A stretch of DNA of 64,000 bases from Dastarcus helophoroides (lineage: Eukaryota > Arthropoda > Insecta > Coleoptera > Bothrideridae), in contig CM053329.1 in NCBI GenBank assembly GCA_028583605.1, positions 5,890,001-5,954,000 of the forward strand, in the 5' to 3' direction. Below are positions 1 through 10,561 of the stretch, one piece after another. The translations under genes were made by a program, and so were the position numbers. A model generated the notes under the pieces. That model did no database searches and was not told where the DNA came from. It saw nothing but the letters and a program-made list of their open reading frames with translations. Position 1 is the first letter of the stretch; every line of letters begins with the position of its first letter.

Positions 1-1090
1 TGAGAATTATCTCAAAATTTTAGTTTTAATGCAGAGACCAATAGGTATCACCATTTATTAAATTTGAAGTTTAGAAACCAAAGACCGGTTTCGATCTTGT
101 TAGATCTCGTCAGTTTGGTATATCCAACTCGAATGCTAACAAATGTCGAGGCAATGCCTTTTTGCCTTCATTGTATGCACGCCACTGACTACTAACTCCC
201 AATTCGCAGCTCACGAGCCACATCTGGCTCTTAGTAACTTTTTATGAGGCTCGTTTAACTATAAAGAAATGTTATGTTAGGTTGGAGGGGTTCAGAATGT
301 TTTTAGGTATCACTTTTTAGGTTCTGATAGTAGTTTCAATTTTAATTTTTACCTTTGCACTTTGTGTCTCACTTGTGTTAAGTGAAATAAGTAAATTATG
401 TATTCAAGTGGTGATAGTGTGGCTTTGAGTGTTAACGAAATAAAGGCTTTTAAATGTTAAATCTCGAAAACATCATTACGAAATCAAGACGGAAAATGAC
501 TGCTCATACCGCTATCTCAGAAGTATAAGTATTTCTGCGACCACAACTCACAATAACTAAATGTTAGCAGATTCACCGGCGAAATCTCGACATTAACAAC
601 AAAAGCAAAATAGGAGCAAATTCAAATCACAGAATATTGAATATTGTGCGATAAGAGAACGGGGAGAAATAACTGAAATGATCTCTAGTTAACCAGTTAA
701 TTTCTTACAGAAATTGCAGGGAACACAGTGACTGCTAAAAATGTCCGAAAAATGAAGGTTTGGAACGCCGGGCACCGGTAGGATAATAGGAAGTCAGCTG
801 GAATAGGTAGGTGTTGCTGGGGTGCTTGTGCAAAACCCCTGACTCAACACTGCACTGTATGACTAATTAAAGTCGAATAAACGACAACTAATTGCGTCAG
901 ATGGATAACTTACTGGTGACGATGATAACTGGCGAAATGAGCCTTCGCAGGGTAAGTTTTATATGGTCTTGGTGAGCAGGATGTAATTAATGGAGTAATT
1001 GGGAAGCGATTTCATGGGACCATTTATGCAGTAATTTAGTGGGTACACTGAAATAGAAATTTAGCTAATGAAGATAACCCTAGGTACGTT
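1..1090. other. Intergenic stretch, no gene recognised
   Basis: AT-rich sequence with stop codons in all frames. I see no splice-flanked exon, RNA gene or repeat ends that I can name. A promoter or UTR of a gene outside the window could be present but nothing shows it. Confidence 0.5.
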
Positions 1091-1109
1091 TTATAAAGAT
1101 AATTCATCA

Positions 1110-1270
1110 ATCAGATGCCTAGCGTCAGAGGCGGCCTTTGGGGGCGGCGAGCAGGGCAACCGCTCGAGGCCTGTACTAATTCTAGTGTTCATTTGAATTT
1201 CGCTCCTTACGCGGCCGCGCATTATAAAACTCGAGTCGTTGCTCTCTTTCGTGGTAGTTGTCGTGCTGAT
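1110..1270 (+). promoter_or_regulatory. GC-rich island with TATA-like box, possible promoter
   Basis: This short stretch is far richer in G and C than its surroundings and contains a NotI-like GCGGCCGC word. TATAAAA sits at 1223-1229, followed by a pyrimidine-rich stretch. Open frames on both strands here (1115-1366 plus, 1091-1279 minus) are of low-complexity composition and match nothing I recognise. It could be a core promoter with the 5' UTR of a host gene, or the end of an unrecognised repeat. The call rests only on composition and the TATA word. Confidence 0.2.
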
Positions 1271-1557
1271 ATCTGTCATTCACTCCAATGCATGTTTCTT
1301 TCCTTCTCTTTCATATTGACGAAATTTCGTACCAGTGCCACAATTGCTGCCAACTGCAAGGGCTAAACAAAACCTGATAGTAGTCCATTTTCTTTATGTT
1401 TACGATTCGGGGAATTCCCGTATTTTATTTTACGTGTCCACTGTCGTCGGTTTATGCTTCTCTATTAGAGCAGCCGTTTGCAGTTGTATAATATTTATCT
1501 CTCAATAAATGATAATTTTAGATCTTACGTGAATAACATAACATAATTAATTCCTAT

Positions 1558-1715
1558 AGTCTTCTTCTTCTTCTTTACTTCAGGTTTTAGGCATTATTGC
1601 CTGCTACGATACCCATCTTTTTCTTGACCTACCAATACTTCTTCTTCCAATACATCTATAAAATTTTTCTTTGGTAGGCAACCTTTTTTCATTCATTCGT
1701 TCTACATATTATTTC
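1558..1715 (-). pseudogene. RTE-type retrotransposon 3' end, degraded, with (GAA)n tail
   Basis: On the minus strand about 40 codons read like the extreme C-terminus of an endonuclease/reverse-transcriptase polyprotein of the RTE type: a LPTKEKF block, then GRSRKRWVS, matching the family pattern of a MPTKK block followed by GRPRKRW. A stop interrupts the frame directly after that block. The fragment is followed within 40 bases by a (GAA)n tract, seen as (CTT)n on the plus strand at about 1560-1575. RTE-clade elements commonly end in such short simple repeats. No RT core is present, so this is a 5'-truncated dead copy. Confidence 0.5.
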
Positions 1716-1908
1716 CTCTTAATTTTATTTTCTGTATTTTTTCGTTTATATCAATATCATATTTTTATAGTAAAAAGTGAATTAGTAAAAAAACTGCTTA
1801 TAATTATGAGTTCGTGATTTTATGTATAGTTCTACTAAAAGTGTTTTACCAAGAAGTACACAAAAACACAGACATTACTGTAACATTTATTTTTCCAATA
1901 TTGATTGC

Positions 1909-2871
1909 TTATAAAACAACTAAAGTATTCTGCTTTAACTGCTTGAAGTCATTATTTAGACGGTTTTCTTTGATATTTAAAAGTCTTAAATTTTTTAAAG
2001 TACGAAATGGAGCTTCCGTTCAAATTATACAAATGATTATAAGAAAGATCAATATCTACCAAATTCATACATTGAATAAAGAATGTGTTTGGAAATGTTA
2101 GATATTTTATTGTGTTGCGCATGGAAGAAAGTTAACTCTGAAAAGCTCATATCTCCTTGAAGTTCCCGAATATTATTGTAAGGTAAATAAAGAACTTCTA
2201 AGCTTTTGAACGGCATCAAACGCTAAAACGTCAAAAGTTGAGAGTTTATTATAACTCAAATCAAGTACTTTTAATTTTGAGGACTTATCAAAAATATTTC
2301 TTTGGATGGTTTGTAGCGTATTATTTCTCAAATACAATTCTTCTAGCGGTAATTTATGAAATAAATTATTTGGAACAGTTTTCAGGTTATTACTTGATAA
2401 GTCCAGTTTTTCCAAGGAGGAAAGACCTGAAAATGCCTGCTGTTCCAATACTTGAAGGTTATTTTGCGATAAGTCTAGTTCTACAAGTTGACCTAGCCCA
2501 AAGAATGTAAAATTCACTATTCTGTCAAGTACATTATTCCTTATGTCAATGTTTTTAGCGTTCTTCAAGGCACTGAAGCCTTCCTTAGATAACAAAATTT
2601 CTCCGCATTGAAAAATTTTTAAGCTCATAATATTTCCATAAAATTGTCCCCCTTCCTTTTCTCTTGCAACCAACAGCAGTTTTGCGTTCCTTAGGATAAT
2701 ACTTCTGGTTGAATTCATCAATAAAGTAGTGTTTATGGAAGGGATGCAAGAAACGAGCGTTTCTGAAGAAAACTGACATGTCTTCTGCTCCAAATTAATG
2801 TCGAGAATGCGATTATTAGATGAGTCGATTGGTAGAATCCCCAAAAGTAGGTAAATTAAAATCAGCTTCAT
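1909..2871 (-). pseudogene. Secreted leucine-rich-repeat gene, copy 1, frameshifted
   Basis: This is a tandem paralogue of the intact LRR gene at 3923-4861. The first 224 or so codons are open: a hydrophobic signal peptide (about residues 1-18), a cysteine-containing N-terminal cap and regular LRR units such as LVELDLSQNNLQ and LEKLDLSSNNLK. Against copy 2, one extra base follows the codons for QKLR (near plus position 2196) and moves the reading to a stop at 2173. After that insertion the matching frame resumes with GDMSFSELTFF-type sequence. A second one-base insertion near 2090 breaks it again, and the remaining LRR units run to the stop matching copy 2 at 1909-1911. Homology continues into both flanks. 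A truncated 232-residue product could still be made, but loss of three to four repeats suggests a pseudogene. Confidence 0.8.
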
Positions 2872-3922
2872 TTCCTGAAAGTTATGTACCTAATTAAATG
2901 TTATAAAAAGAATAGGAAATTGTTTAATAGTAATGTAATAATAAGAATTATTTATCTCATTTCGGTATTCAGCTGGATTTTTTAAATAAAAGAATAATTT
3001 TTTCGCATCAAAAAGAGAGTGTGTGTTAATGTAGAATGCAGCAATAAAGATTATTTATTTATCAAATTATTTGTGTCAGACTCTGTTAATGCAAAAAGAG
3101 TCACATTTATAAAATGACTGACCCTCCTCAGATTAACATTGTGTAATTAGTTACTTACCCCTAATTAAAAAATAATGCAACAAAAATAATATCGAGCACT
3201 GATAATAAACTAAGCTGGTTCATATATGAACTATATACTGAACTATGTTTTGATAAGCAATTTTAGGTTATCACATATTATAATTTGAATTTATTACATA
3301 GTTACTTTCCTACATAGTATAGTTAATGCTAATAACATTTAATCATTGCAGAATATAAAAGACTATCTTTTAAATTACGAAAACATTGAGCTAAGTAGAA
3401 TTATTGGATCCAAATCTATCCCATCATACGCTTGAGACCTATGAATAATTTTTTTCTTGGATCATATTTATTACAGATAGCTAGTCAATCATTCCTTCAA
3501 TCCGAAATGGAAAAAGAACCATTTGATTAACTTAATTATTTGAAGGTGTACAGGGTGTATTAAATTTAGAAGTGCTCACTTTGTATTAATGGGCTAAGGA
3601 AAAATTAATTCTAATCTATCCATCGTACCTTTATTTATACCCGATCATGAAGTTCCTTAGGGTGCGTTTAGATTAGTCACTTTATTTCGTGCACAGCTGG
3701 CTTCTCCCAGGAAAGTTGACACTTCCATCAGAGAAAAAATATATTTTATGTCAGAGAAAAATGTACGGAATAAAGTGAAATTCTATAACGACTTTACGTT
3801 AAATTCTGCTATATGTTGTTTACCAAAGGGTATACAAAAACGGAAACGTTGTTATAGTAACGATTTATTTTTTAAGATACAGTTTGACGTCCCTTATTCT
3901 AATTTTGTTCAAAATTGATTGC
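2872..3922. other. Spacer between the LRR copies, upstream flank of copy 1
   Basis: No gene. The part nearest 2872 matches the region just upstream of copy 2 (shared TTTCCTGAAAGTTA and TTAAATGTTATAAA words). The part at about 3110-3300 matches a third copy at 9790-10060. The part at about 3790-3900 matches sequence downstream of copy 1 (about 1830-1905). The spacer therefore carries the joint of the tandem duplication. A lone TACAGGGTGTATT word at about 3549 looks like a transposon end but has no visible partner. Confidence 0.55.
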
Positions 3923-4861
3923 TTACAAAACAAGAGTATTCTTCTTTAGCTGTTTGAACTCCCCATCTATCAGATTTTCCTTAACATTTAAAAGTCTTAA
4001 ATGTTTTAAAGCAAGGAATGGAGCTTCTGTCAAATTGTTAAAGTGATTATAAGAAAGGTCAATATGTATTAAATTTGGACAGTGAGTAAAGAGTGTGCTT
4101 GAAATGTTAGAGATTTCGTTGTGTTGTGCACGAAAAAAAGTTAATTCTGAAAAGAGCATATCTCCTTTGATCTCTTTAATGTTATTGTAGTTTAAATAGA
4201 GTATCTTAAGCTCCTGAATTACACTAAACTCTGAAGCGTCAAAAATTGAGAGATTATTATAACTCAAATCAAGAAATTTTAGTTTGGAGGAATTATCAAA
4301 AATATTTCCTTGGATGGTTTGCAGCCTATTATTTCTTAAATTTAATTCCTCTAGCGGTAACTTATGAAATAAGGTTTTTGGAATACTTTTCATAATGTTA
4401 CTCGATAAGTCCAGTTTTTTTAAGGAGAAAAGACCCGCAAATGCGAATTGTTCCAATTCTTCTAGGTTATTTTCCGATAAATCTAGTTCAAGCAATTGCT
4501 GCAATCCAAGGAATGCAAAATTCCCTATTCTCTTAAGTATATTATTTTTTAGTTCAATATTTTTAATATTGATGAAAGCAGAAAAAGCATTCTTACTTAA
4601 TGTTATTTGACCACTTTCAAAAACTTTTAAGCTCCTAACTTTTCCATACAATTTTCCACCTTGACTTTGGTTTGCAAATGTCAGCTTTTTTGCTTTTCTT
4701 AAGATAATCAGTGCATCACCGTCGATAGAAGGGGAACAAACAAGTAAAGCTTCTGGGGAAAACTGACACATCTTCTGATCCAAATTATAGTCCATGATGA
4801 TATTAATAGACGAGTGGATTGGTAGTATCTCCAAAAGCAAGCATATTAAAATCACTTTCAT
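3923..4861 (-). CDS. Secreted leucine-rich-repeat protein (312 residues), copy 2
   Basis: Single-exon open frame encoding a predicted secreted LRR protein. Residues 1-18 form a hydrophobic signal peptide. Cys32 and Cys42 may form an N-terminal cap. From about residue 77 to 305 there are nine to ten LRR units of about 24 residues with LxxLDLSxNxL cores, for example LLELDLSENNLEEL, LKKLDLSSNIMKSI and LKFLDLSYNNLSIF. There is no transmembrane segment, GPI signal or TIR domain, so it is a soluble LRR-only protein rather than a Toll receptor. The ATG is chosen because it immediately precedes the signal peptide and is shared with copy 1. The exact partner is unknown; insect proteins of this build act as extracellular binding or adhesion proteins (inference). 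It is the only intact member of the local pair. It could be one exon of a longer gene, but the stop and the 3' flank match copy 1. Confidence 0.75.
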   Translation of the reverse strand: MKVILICLLLEILPIHSSINIIMDYNLDQKMCQFSPEALLVCSPSIDGDALIILRKAKKLTFANQSQGGKLYGKVRSLKVFESGQITLSKNAFSAFINIKNIELKNNILKRIGNFAFLGLQQLLELDLSENNLEELEQFAFAGLFSLKKLDLSSNIMKSIPKTLFHKLPLEELNLRNNRLQTIQGNIFDNSSKLKFLDLSYNNLSIFDASEFSVIQELKILYLNYNNIKEIKGDMLFSELTFFRAQHNEISNISSTLFTHCPNLIHIDLSYNHFNNLTEAPFLALKHLRLLNVKENLIDGEFKQLKKNTLVL

Positions 4862-5460
4862 TTCCTGAAAGTTAAAAATTTTTATTAAATGTTATAAATG
4901 ATCAAATTTGAGCAAACCAGGTTTACGACTGGTTAAATTCTGAACATAAATGGGGGATGAAGCTTTCGCATTTTTTTATCCAGCTTGAAGATATTGGTGA
5001 CTCATCAATATCTTCAAATTCGGTGTAAATCACTTTTCCTTTCCACACCGACGAAGTCGCGGGTATTAGCCACAATTTATATTGTCGCAGGCAAATAGTT
5101 ATATCCAGAAAATAGTTATCTACTTAGGTCTTTAGTAAGTGCCCCGGAAAATAACACTACGAGGCGAAATCTATACTGATTTGCTATATGCATAGATATG
5201 ACATGACATTTGGTTTTTTTTTTTGGCTATATGGTTATTTTTTATGTTTTTGGTTATTATTTAATTTAAATATATAAATAAAATACAGCTTTTTAGGGAA
5301 AATAAACGACAAGACTATTTATTGAACGAATTTACAAACTAATAAGTCAGTATTATAGAATGAACACTTAAGAAACACGGACAATAAAAATAAATGCAGA
5401 TTGAGAAAGTAATTTATACATAAATGCCTATGATTCATTCCTAAAATTTAAATATTATTA
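4862..5460. other. Intergenic stretch between LRR copy 2 and the first mariner-like element
   Basis: The first 40 bases match the region upstream of LRR copy 1. The rest is AT-rich with no recognisable gene. On the minus strand an AATAAA word near 5320 could be the poly(A) signal of the cysteine-rich fragment at 5460-5735. Confidence 0.4.
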
Positions 5461-5735
5461 TCTACTTGTTTTAACATGTCAGACATTCATGACATCTGCT
5501 TCCACGCATTTTTTTGTGGAAATGTGCACATCTCTTCGGGAAGCATCCCTTTTCAAAAGGACATTTTGAAAATTTTTACCCATCATAGTGTGAGTGTTTA
5601 GTGCTTGTTTCTGGCCAAGGTACTTGCTAAGGTTCATTTCGTGGATATGGTTATCTTTTATAATGTCCCCCCACCTTAAAATTTTTGCTTTCCGCATTGG
5701 AGAAAAATGTTGGATACGAAGGATGTACAAAATAA
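5460..5735 (-). pseudogene. Unidentified cysteine-rich coding fragment next to a transposon end
   Basis: Minus-strand open sequence of protein-like composition (HFSPMRKAKILRWGDI, then EMNLSKYLGQKQALNTHT). A change of frame then leads into a 30-residue cysteine-rich tail ending at a stop near 5475. The tail has the spacing C-x5-C-x4-C-x3-H followed by C-x2-C-x2-C, which resembles a CCCH-type zinc finger but matches no family I can name. An AATAAA lies about 150 bases further on. The 5' part of the longer open frame (beyond 5750) is only the antisense of the mariner terminal repeat. It may be the 3' exon of a gene disrupted by the element at 5751, or part of another repeat. Confidence 0.25.
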
Positions 5736-5750
5736 TGTAAGCTATTTGTA

Positions 5751-7174
5751 CCGGGATATCAAAAATTATCTTGGTCAAGGGTGGTTGTGGAATGTAAAAC
5801 GTGTGTCTTACTTTAAATTTTTGAATATGTTTAGTTGTGTCAGAATCTGTCAAGTCATTGTACTGAAATTTTCAAATCCAGTTTTTGAATCATGCCTCTT
5901 ACCACACATCACAAAATTTTCATGATTGAAGCTTATTTTCGAACGGGTGCGTTAGTTAATGGAAATTGGCAATACAGTCAACGTTTGTGTTTGGAAAATT
6001 TTCGAGAGCACTTCCCAAACGTGGCAATATTACCGGACAATTTTTATGCGTGCCTTACAAATTGTGTTGAAGTGTTTCGTGAAACTGGTTGTGTGACTCA
6101 TAAAAAAGGTGCTGGCAGACCAATAGTTTGTACAGTAGCAGTTGTCAATGACGTTCGTCAACGTATGGAAAAGGAGCCTGCAAAACCTTTGAAACGTCTT
6201 TCTCAGGAAATTGGACTATCTTATGGAACATGTCAGAAGATTTTAAAGAAAGACTTGAACATGCATCCATATAAGATGCAAGCATATCAAGCTCTTCTGC
6301 CCGCAGACCACCCCAGATGCCTTGCTTACTGCCATTGGTTTGTTAATAATTTAATGAATGACGATCTTCTGGACTTAACTTTTTTTTTCTGACGAAGCGT
6401 GGTTCCACCTTTCGGGATACATTAATTCTCAAAATATGCAAATGTGGAGCAATGATAACCCTCATGTTTTTACTGAATCGACACTACATGCTCAAAAAAT
6501 TGGTGTTTGGATGGCAGTTTCTCGCAGAAGAATAATTGGGCCAATTTTTTTCGATTTCACCGTCAACGCAGAAAGGTACAGACACAACTTTTTGGCTGAA
6601 TTTGTGCAACAGTTAAACGATGAGAACTTCGGTACGGTTATTTCCAGCACGACGGTGCAACAGCACATACTGCACGAGAAAATATTGCATTCCTCCGTGA
6701 GTTTTTTGATAACCGGCTGATAAGTTTGCATACAGAAGTTGAGTTTCCTCCGAGATCACTTTATTTGACAATTATGGACTATTTTATATTTCGTTACTTA
6801 AAAAACAAGATTTTCTCAACTCCGGTAAATAATTTGAAAGAACTGCAACAAAGAATTGTTCAGCAATGTGCAACCATAACGCCAGAAATGCTGCAAAACG
6901 CTTTTCACAGCATGAGGAGGCGCGTCAACTTGTGCATCGAACAAAAGGGGGACATTTCCAACAATTACTCTAATTTAGTATTTCTTGTTACTAAAACCGT
7001 TATTTCATAATTTGTAGTTCATTATTGTTTTACAACTGAAATAAACAGGTATGAAATTTGTAGGTTATTGATGATGTCAGTGTGACAGTGACATAACTAT
7101 TTTCAAATGTAAAGTAAGACACACGTTTTACATTCCACAACCGCCCTTGACCAAGGTAATTTATGATATCCCGG
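5751..7174 (+). mobile_element. Mariner-like element copy A (DUF4817-type), TA-flanked
   Basis: About 1.42 kb element. It begins CCGGGATATCAAAAATTATC and ends with the inverted complement of the same sequence. The terminal inverted repeats are about 60 bp and each is bordered by TA, the usual target duplication of the Tc1/mariner/IS630 superfamily. A damaged transposase occupies most of the interior. A second copy in opposite orientation lies at 10562-11978. The terminal repeats are still well conserved, so the ends could be mobilised in trans if a working enzyme exists elsewhere (inference). Confidence 0.9.
5892..6998 (+). pseudogene. Mariner-like transposase, copy A, frameshifted
   Basis: Tc1/mariner-superfamily DDE transposase. 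Residues 1-75 read like a DUF4817 N-terminal DNA-binding region (HKIFMIEAYFRTG ... FRETGCVTHKKGAGRP). A second helix-turn-helix follows (LSQEIGLSYGTCQKIL). The catalytic triad can be placed: the D of SDEAWFHLSG, the D of QHDGATAH, and the D of TIMDYF. There are two clear breaks against copy B. A run of nine T's near 6381-6389 is one base too long and stops the frame just before the first catalytic motif. One base is lost near 6625 before the second motif. The third segment (6726-7010) carries the last aspartate and ends in RRVNLCIEQ, and a further shift near 6945 alters the C-terminus. Dead copy. Confidence 0.85.
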
Positions 7175-7187
7175 TACAATATATATA

Positions 7188-8935
7188 CCGGGTGTTTTTC
7201 TTAGTTGGGAGGTTACCTTTATATGGAGTCGGGGTTGAACTATCTTTTAAAAATATTTTCAACTTCCTCCCGCTACCGATTATACCGGAAGTAGACATCA
7301 ACTTTGTTATTTTAAATGGCAACCCACAAATTTTATATTTTATTTGCATTTTACATTAAAAAATAAGAAAGTTTATGAATACATATTTATTGCTACCTTT
7401 GATAGTTTTAAAGATATTTCAATTTTTCGAAAAAAAAAATGACACAAAAAAAGGGTTATTTTGACTCTGCATCTTTTTTATTATTTGCAGTAAAAACATG
7501 AAATTTGGATTGAAGTCACGGAATATTATAAAGACTATAACAACGTAAACAGATTTTACATTTATTATACAGGGTGATGGAAATTTTATAATCTTTGCTG
7601 TTTTTGTTTTATTCAAAAAAACTCTCTATTTTTTAAATGGGAACTATATGCTTTTTAATCATTTTTGGATTCTTCACATAAAAAAAAGAAAAAAGTTATA
7701 TTACTTATTTTTTAAAATATTGTGCCGTTACAGAGGTATTTTACATAAATCTCAAAATAAAAAGAATCAAACATCCCTTTTTTATTCAAGTAGGAAATTA
7801 ACTGTAGGTAATAAAAGCTTAAAGAATTAATCATAATAAGTCATAGGAAACAAAAATAATTGACAAAAAATTTACATCAAGAATAGCAAGGACGATCTTC
7901 TGTTTCAATACATTTAAAGGCATATTTTAAGATTTCGAACTGAGTAACGTTTTTAAGCACATCCGATTGTTTCTAGCAATATGCTTGTCATGCAGTAGTC
8001 GTAAAAAAATCACTAAAAAATTTCCATTTTGATTTTTATTGTAAAATTTAACGCCTACATATCAATAACAGTTAAAGGATGAATTTTCTTGTTGAACATT
8101 TGTTGTTGATTTTCATTACTCCGAAAATGAGAAGTCAAACCATTTTTGCGAAAATTACATTCGTGGCCCCCTACACATCTTTCAATAAGTATTCTAACAA
8201 TTAGCCAAAAACTTATTTGTCTTGGGCGGTTATCTTTTAAATGTTATTCAGTCTAAAATTTTTAGGCCTTGTGGTTAAATTTTTCTTGGTAAATTTTGTT
8301 GCCTACTACCAAGTTGGTACTAGAAAAAAAAGATATATTTTTCTTTTTTATTTTGCATTATATCTCTGTAACAGTGCAGAATTTAAAAAAATAGTCATAT
8401 AACTTTTTCTTCTTTTTATGTGAGGAATTTAAAAATGTTTAAAAAGCACATATTTTCCATTTAAAAAAAAAGGTTTTTTTGAATGAAACAAAAACAATAA
8501 AGATCATAAAATGTCCATCAATCTGTGCAATAAATGTAAAACTTGATTACGTTATTATAGTCTCCATAATATTCCATGATTTTAATTTAAATTTCATGTT
8601 TTTATTGCAAATAATAAAAAAGATACAAAGAGTCAAAATAACCCTCTTTTCTGTCAGTTTTTTCCGAAAAAACTATTAAAGATAGCAATAAACATGTATA
8701 TATAAACTCACCTTATTTTTCTACGTAAAATCCAAATAAAGTATAGAATTTGGGGGTTGCTATTTAAAATAAGAAAGTTGATGTCTACTTCCGGTGTAAC
8801 CGGAAGTGATAGGAAGTTGAAAATATGTTTGAAAGGTAGTTTAGCTCCGATTAGCCATATCGACAAAGTCAGTTTGCCTTTATAATAAGTGATACTCCAT
8901 ATAAAGGTAACCTCCCAACTAAAAAAAACACCCGG
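7188..8935. mobile_element. Foldback (long palindromic) element 1, TA-flanked
   Basis: A 1.75 kb element whose two halves are inverted copies. The left end CCGGGTGTTTTTCTTAGTTG pairs with the right end at 8916-8935. Similarity continues inward for roughly 600 bp per arm (7188-7770 against 8330-8935): the CCGGAAG block near 7285 pairs with one near 8795, and antiparallel open frames at 7419-7616 (minus) and 8479-8679 (plus) encode near-identical peptides beginning MNKTKT and MNETKT. Both ends are bordered by TA. The central 500 bp is not clearly palindromic and encodes no transposase. The arms have diverged, so the element is not recent. It lies 13 bases from mariner copy A. Confidence 0.8.
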
Positions 8936-8937
8936 TA

Positions 8938-10561
8938 TGTTCCGGACAGAGTGGAAAATTAGTCATTGTGTGCAGTGCCTGGTTAATGCCCAACGAAAGA
9001 CTGTGGAAAATATTTGTGAACTAATCACTGATCATGATATTTTGGCCAGGATAAATTACGTAGTAACATAGAATTAGACTTACTTAGAATCTGTATGTGT
9101 TACATGCCATATTTTTGAACAAGCATTTTTAATGCATCGAAATATAAAAATGCATTTTACTCGAAAACCGCTGACAATATCGAATTTCGGTAAATGTATC
9201 TTTGTATCTGTTATATGTAAAAATATTTGTAGTTTACATTTTTGTTAAAAAATTGCAACAAAAGTGCACACAAAATAAAAAAGGCACGTTTTGAGCACCT
9301 TCCCCTCGATAAACCTGCCTCAGGTTAAGTTGTGTCAATTAATTCCTAAATTTTTGGAAAGGGCACGAAAGGTTATGGAGTTATGCAAAATTTCATTCAA
9401 TTATCTGCACACGTTTTGCAATTATTAGTTAAAAACTATAATTAGGAACCCACACCATGTGAGTCGAAAACTAAGTATTTTACGACATATGTTTATAAAA
9501 ACTTTTCGTCTTATTTTGGGCTCTTGAATACGATCCCAAATTTATGGTACTAAATTTAGAATTACCTTGCAGAAACCCTTTGTTACCCTGTAATCAACAA
9601 AAAAAGAAATAATTGATATTACTATTTTAAAGCCTTATAAATTAATTGTGCGCTAAAACGAATTATTAATTATAAGTTCTTAGATTTCTATAATAAAACA
9701 TGTATATGTAAATTAATTGTCTGAATTAATCTCTTTGTTGATCAAAATACTGAATGTATATTTACAGCATATTTATGGGATACTGTTACTGCAGTAAAAA
9801 TATTCTTTATTAAAGGCTGACTCTCCTGAGATGGAAAAATGCTTTTCACGTTGACATTGTATAGTTTAAGTAACTTACCTTTAATTAAAAAATAATCAGC
9901 ACACAACAAAAATAATACTAAATACTACCGATAAGAAACAAATTTCAATCCCATAAATACTAAACTATGTTTTAAATAACCTAGTTGAGGTTATCACATT
10001 CAATTTATTATTTGCATTTATGACGTACAAATTTTCTTTCTTAATATCAGTAACACTGAATCGGGATGAAACATAAAAAGTATCTTTTTGAATTAATAAT
10101 GTAAGTGGGATTCTTGAAACAAATCCATGCAAGAGAATTGTAGAAGTAAATCCACTTATTTGTAAGCCATAAACAACCGCCCCAAAGGTAGAATTAGAGA
10201 ATTCTTTTAAATGTTATCTTTAGTAAAAGTTATTTTTAAAAAATCGAAAAGAAAATTCTAATTTTAACAGTCTGTATCTCAGAAACGAAGCAATTCAGGA
10301 CACAGGTTTATATAAACCTTTTTCTTAGAATTAACTCAGGAATAGCCCACAGAAATATTTTAATATACTAAAGTTACACCATATATTTTGCACATCTTGC
10401 TAATTTTTATTGCGGCCAATGATTAGAATCAAATATGTAAAATAGTTTTATTTCTAACAATTAAAAGGTTTAAGAACGGAATAGATTCACTACTTTATTG
10501 TTCAAATGTCAAATTAATTGAGTTATATTTTGAATTTGACATAATAACAAATTTGTATATA
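8938..10561. other. Spacer between the foldback element and mariner copy B; third copy of LRR upstream flank
   Basis: No gene found. Bases about 9790-10060 match the flank upstream of LRR copy 1 at about 3105-3300: shared order of a CTCCT block, ACTTACC, TTAATTAAAAAATAAT, ACAACAAAAATAATA, AAACTATGTTTT and GGTTATCACAT. The remaining sequence is AT-rich with no recognised content. Confidence 0.5.

Noticed and set aside
1115..1366. 83-codon plus-strand open frame in the GC-rich island
   Set aside because: Composition mirrors the island, with an equally open frame on the other strand; no signal peptide, family match or splice context.
2238..2510. 90-codon plus-strand open frame
   Set aside because: It is antisense to the LRR pseudogene, whose repeats and paralogy clearly mark the minus strand as coding.
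7560..7580. TACAGGGTGATGG as a separate transposon end
   Set aside because: It lies inside the left arm of foldback element 1 and has a mirror counterpart in the right arm.
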